Shown here piece by piece: positions 62,086 through 64,000 of a DNA stretch of 64,000 nucleotides. Each line of letters starts with the position of its first letter. The stretch's first letter is position 1. The notes beneath the pieces are model-generated. The model was not told the origin of the DNA and did not search any database. It saw only the letters and a program-made list of their open reading frames with translations. Location: positions 124,001-188,000 of the forward strand of contig CAWHXW010000004.1 in NCBI GenBank assembly GCA_963833465.1. Reading direction: 5' to 3'. Origin of the DNA: Fen-1298 sp963833465. GTDB lineage: Bacteria > Bacteroidota > Ignavibacteria > UBA10030. Made by a program: the position numbers and the translations under genes.

Positions 62086-63294
62086 ATGGCTGTTAAAATT
62101 TTAATGCCAAAATTAAGCGATACTATGACTGAAGGAGTCATTTTAAAATGGCTTAAGAAAGAAGGCGAAAAAATTAAACAAGGTGAAATACTCGTTGAGA
62201 TTGAATCTGATAAAGCTGATATGGAATTAGAAGCCTACGATTCAGGTATGCTGCGTAAGATTATAGTTCCTGAAGGGGGCAAAGCAAGTATAGGTGCCGC
62301 TATAGGCATAATAGCAGATTTAAATGAAGATATTACAGCACTGCTAAACGATGTTCCTCCAACTACAAATGAATTGTTAAAAATTGATACAGCAAATGAA
62401 TTATTAAAACCGCAATCGGATGCATCTTCTGCTTCGACAGAACAAAAAATTAAGGCTTCGCCTCTTGCAAAACGACTTGCGGAAAAAAACAAAATTGAAC
62501 TTCGCTCGATTACCGGCAGCGGACCGAAAGGCCGTATTATCAAGCGGGATGTCGAATCACTTATCGGCGGGAAAAAACAAATTTCTGCTAAAGAGTCTGC
62601 ATCGATAATTCCCGGCAGCCACCGCGATGTAGAGCTTTCGCTAATCAGAAAAACTATTGCGAAGCGGATGCAGGAAAGTAAACAGATAGTCCCTCACTTT
62701 TATGTTACAGTAGAGATTGATATGGAAGCCGCAATGGCTTTTCGTGAACAATTAAATGCCTCGACTAATTCCAAGATAAGTTATACAGGCATTATTTTAA
62801 AAGCCGCTGCCGGCACATTGATGCAGCATCCTAACATTAATGCCGCATATTTAGGAAATTCAATGCGCCAGTTTGGCGAAGCGCATATTGCCGTGGCTGT
62901 CGCACTTGAAGATGGCTTGGTAACTCCCGTACTTAGAAATTGCGAACAAAAAACTATTTCTCAGATTAATTTAGAATTGCATGAGCTTGCAGAGCGAGCT
63001 CGAAATCGCAAACTAAAACCTGAGGAATATCAAAATGCAACTTTCACAATCAGCAATCTCGGAATGTTTGGAGTAGAAGACTTTGCTGCAATCGTGAATC
63101 TCCCTGAAGGAGCCATACTTGCGGTTGGTTCTATTGTAGAAAAGCCCGTTGTAAAAAAAAGTCGGATTGTCGTCGGACACACGATGAAAGTTACACTCTC
63201 TGCAGATCATCGTATAATTGATGGAGTTGTCGCAGCAAAATTTCTGCAAGATTTCAAAAAAACGATGGAAAATCCAATCTCGCTAATACTATAA
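62086..63294 (+). CDS. pdhC: Dihydrolipoamide acetyltransferase, E2 of the pyruvate dehydrogenase complex
   Basis: A 402-residue acyltransferase core of the complex. One lipoyl domain (1-80) with lipoyl-lysine 43 in ESDKADME; a flexible linker (about 82-120); the E1/E3-binding domain at about 123-157 (ASPLAKRLAEKNKI, GSGPKGRIIKRDVE); and the catalytic domain (180-402), with catalytic His375 and Asp379 in SADHRIIDG. GAGGAATTT precedes the ATG. The operon ends here; the E3 lipoamide dehydrogenase gene is not in the window. Confidence 0.96.
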   Translation: MAVKILMPKLSDTMTEGVILKWLKKEGEKIKQGEILVEIESDKADMELEAYDSGMLRKIIVPEGGKASIGAAIGIIADLNEDITALLNDVPPTTNELLKIDTANELLKPQSDASSASTEQKIKASPLAKRLAEKNKIELRSITGSGPKGRIIKRDVESLIGGKKQISAKESASIIPGSHRDVELSLIRKTIAKRMQESKQIVPHFYVTVEIDMEAAMAFREQLNASTNSKISYTGIILKAAAGTLMQHPNINAAYLGNSMRQFGEAHIAVAVALEDGLVTPVLRNCEQKTISQINLELHELAERARNRKLKPEEYQNATFTISNLGMFGVEDFAAIVNLPEGAILAVGSIVEKPVVKKSRIVVGHTMKVTLSADHRIIDGVVAAKFLQDFKKTMENPISLIL

Positions 63295-63422
63295 CAGATT
63301 TTGCATAAATAAAATTTCAACGCTCAAAAAAATTACCAAACTGTATTAATTAATAAACGACAAAAAAAGTGCATACAAAAGCTGGTTACTATTAATTGCT
63401 TAAAATAAACACGTCAGGAAAT

Positions 63423-64000
63423 TCAGGAATTTGTTTTAGGAGGAATTTTTAATATTTGCCCGACTAGAATTTTATTTCTACGCAGACCGTTTTGTTTCTT
63501 CAGTTTTTGAATATCTACCCCGTACATCTTAGCAATCGTATAAATCGATTCGCCTTTTTTCACTTTGTGAGTTGGCGAAAAAATACCTGTGCTCGATGTT
63601 TTGACAGATGGTTCTGCATTGTTTCTTGCTGATGACGCTATAATTTTTACACGCTCATCTGGTTTGTCATAAATATCCAGCGATTGACCGGCAACAATAC
63701 GAGATGTACGAAGATTATTCCACTGTTTTAAATCACTGATACTTACTTCGTATGTCCTTGCAATTTTCTCCAAAGTTTCGCCAGATTTGACTGTGTGTTG
63801 AATCCATTCTGTTGATGAGGATTTAGTTCTCGTTTTTCTTTCTTCCGATCGTTCCGCTTCTGCAAGATCCCCTTTAAGCATTGATTGTTTTTCTGAGAAT
63901 TCCATTTTATCGACTTTTATCAATAGCTTTGCCTTTACTTCTGTTACCCATACGAAAATAGCTTCACCTGCGTGTATATAACTTCCGTACGCAATGTCAT
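63423..64000 (-). CDS. LysM-domain protein, C-terminal part (gene continues past the right edge)
   Basis: 192 codons visible; the frame is open to base 64000, so the start lies outside. Upstream of the LysM repeats is GSYIHAGEAIFVWVTEVK, a Lys/Glu-rich stretch (about residues 30-60) that looks like a linker. Two LysM domains follow: QHTVKSGETLEKIARTYEVS with DLKQWNNL, and HKVKKGESIYTIAKMYGVD with KLKKQNGL, ending VGQILKIPPK. LysM binds peptidoglycan N-acetylglucosamine. The missing N-terminus may carry a hydrolase or transglycosylase domain; this cannot be seen. Downstream of pdhC on the opposite strand. Confidence 0.9.
   Translation of the reverse strand, partial: DIAYGSYIHAGEAIFVWVTEVKAKLLIKVDKMEFSEKQSMLKGDLAEAERSEERKTRTKSSSTEWIQHTVKSGETLEKIARTYEVSISDLKQWNNLRTSRIVAGQSLDIYDKPDERVKIIASSARNNAEPSVKTSSTGIFSPTHKVKKGESIYTIAKMYGVDIQKLKKQNGLRRNKILVGQILKIPPKTNS

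Noticed and set aside
1..64000. CRISPR arrays, prophage or insertion sequences
   Set aside because: No regularly spaced direct repeats, integrase, transposase or phage structural genes were seen on either strand.

Overview
The window is AT-rich bacterial chromosome, most likely from the Bacteroidota/Ignavibacteriota (FCB) side of the tree. The evidence is an orphan type IX secretion (T9SS) C-terminal sorting tail, a four-helix-bundle (S23-type) gene, PAS-rich hybrid kinases, and the style of its GAPDH, phosphoglycerate kinase and pyruvate dehydrogenase genes. I cannot name a genus. Most genes lie on the minus strand. I see no prophage, insertion sequence, CRISPR array or replication origin.

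Layout. 1-3000: groEL (cut by the left edge) and groES behind a perfect CIRCE operator, then an ECF sigma/anti-sigma pair that is divergent from a small DUF6249-like membrane protein; two back-to-back ECF-type promoters may share one palindrome. 3000-9950: aldehyde dehydrogenase, SDR, frameshifted lipocalin, frameshifted thioredoxin, a DUF6265 protein, a Spy/CpxP-like protein and ispG. 10000-14200: rhomboid protease, four-helix-bundle gene, pgk, gap. 14300-15930: GH10 xylanase next to a decayed 3' piece of a GH67 alpha-glucuronidase gene. 16000-17300: tRNA-Asp, tRNA-Arg, tRNA-Asn and the sorting-tail fragment. 17700-29700: lipoprotein, interrupted MFS transporter, frameshifted NCS2 permease, PlsC acyltransferase, GH3 beta-glucosidase, DUF2807 lipoprotein, a CAT-anticodon tRNA, metallophosphoesterase and a yeast-type cytosine deaminase.

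29850-43580 is a 14-kb, one-strand sensory block: two very large PAS histidine kinases, two kinase-less PAS proteins that end in the same four-cysteine module, and a GAF-GGDEF protein whose active site is degenerate while its I-site is kept. No DNA-binding response regulator is present. 50680-56360 is a second signalling unit: a CHASE3-like hybrid kinase (frameshifted), a REC-kinase and a HerA-type ATPase in one likely operon. Between and after these lie an M24 peptidase, an acyl-CoA synthetase, cysE-cysK, a TPR/EamA/TrmH operon, a PaaI-type thioesterase, the pdhA-pdhB-pdhC operon and a LysM protein cut by the right edge.

Six coding sequences carry one small lesion each, and a seventh is a truncated remnant. 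The housekeeping genes are intact. The lesions could be pseudogenes or consensus errors; the sequence alone cannot decide. The most promising unexplained items are the shared C4 module in the sensor block, a compact promoter/two-hairpin/terminator unit (candidate small RNA) at 48355-48463, and the divergent ECF promoter palindrome.
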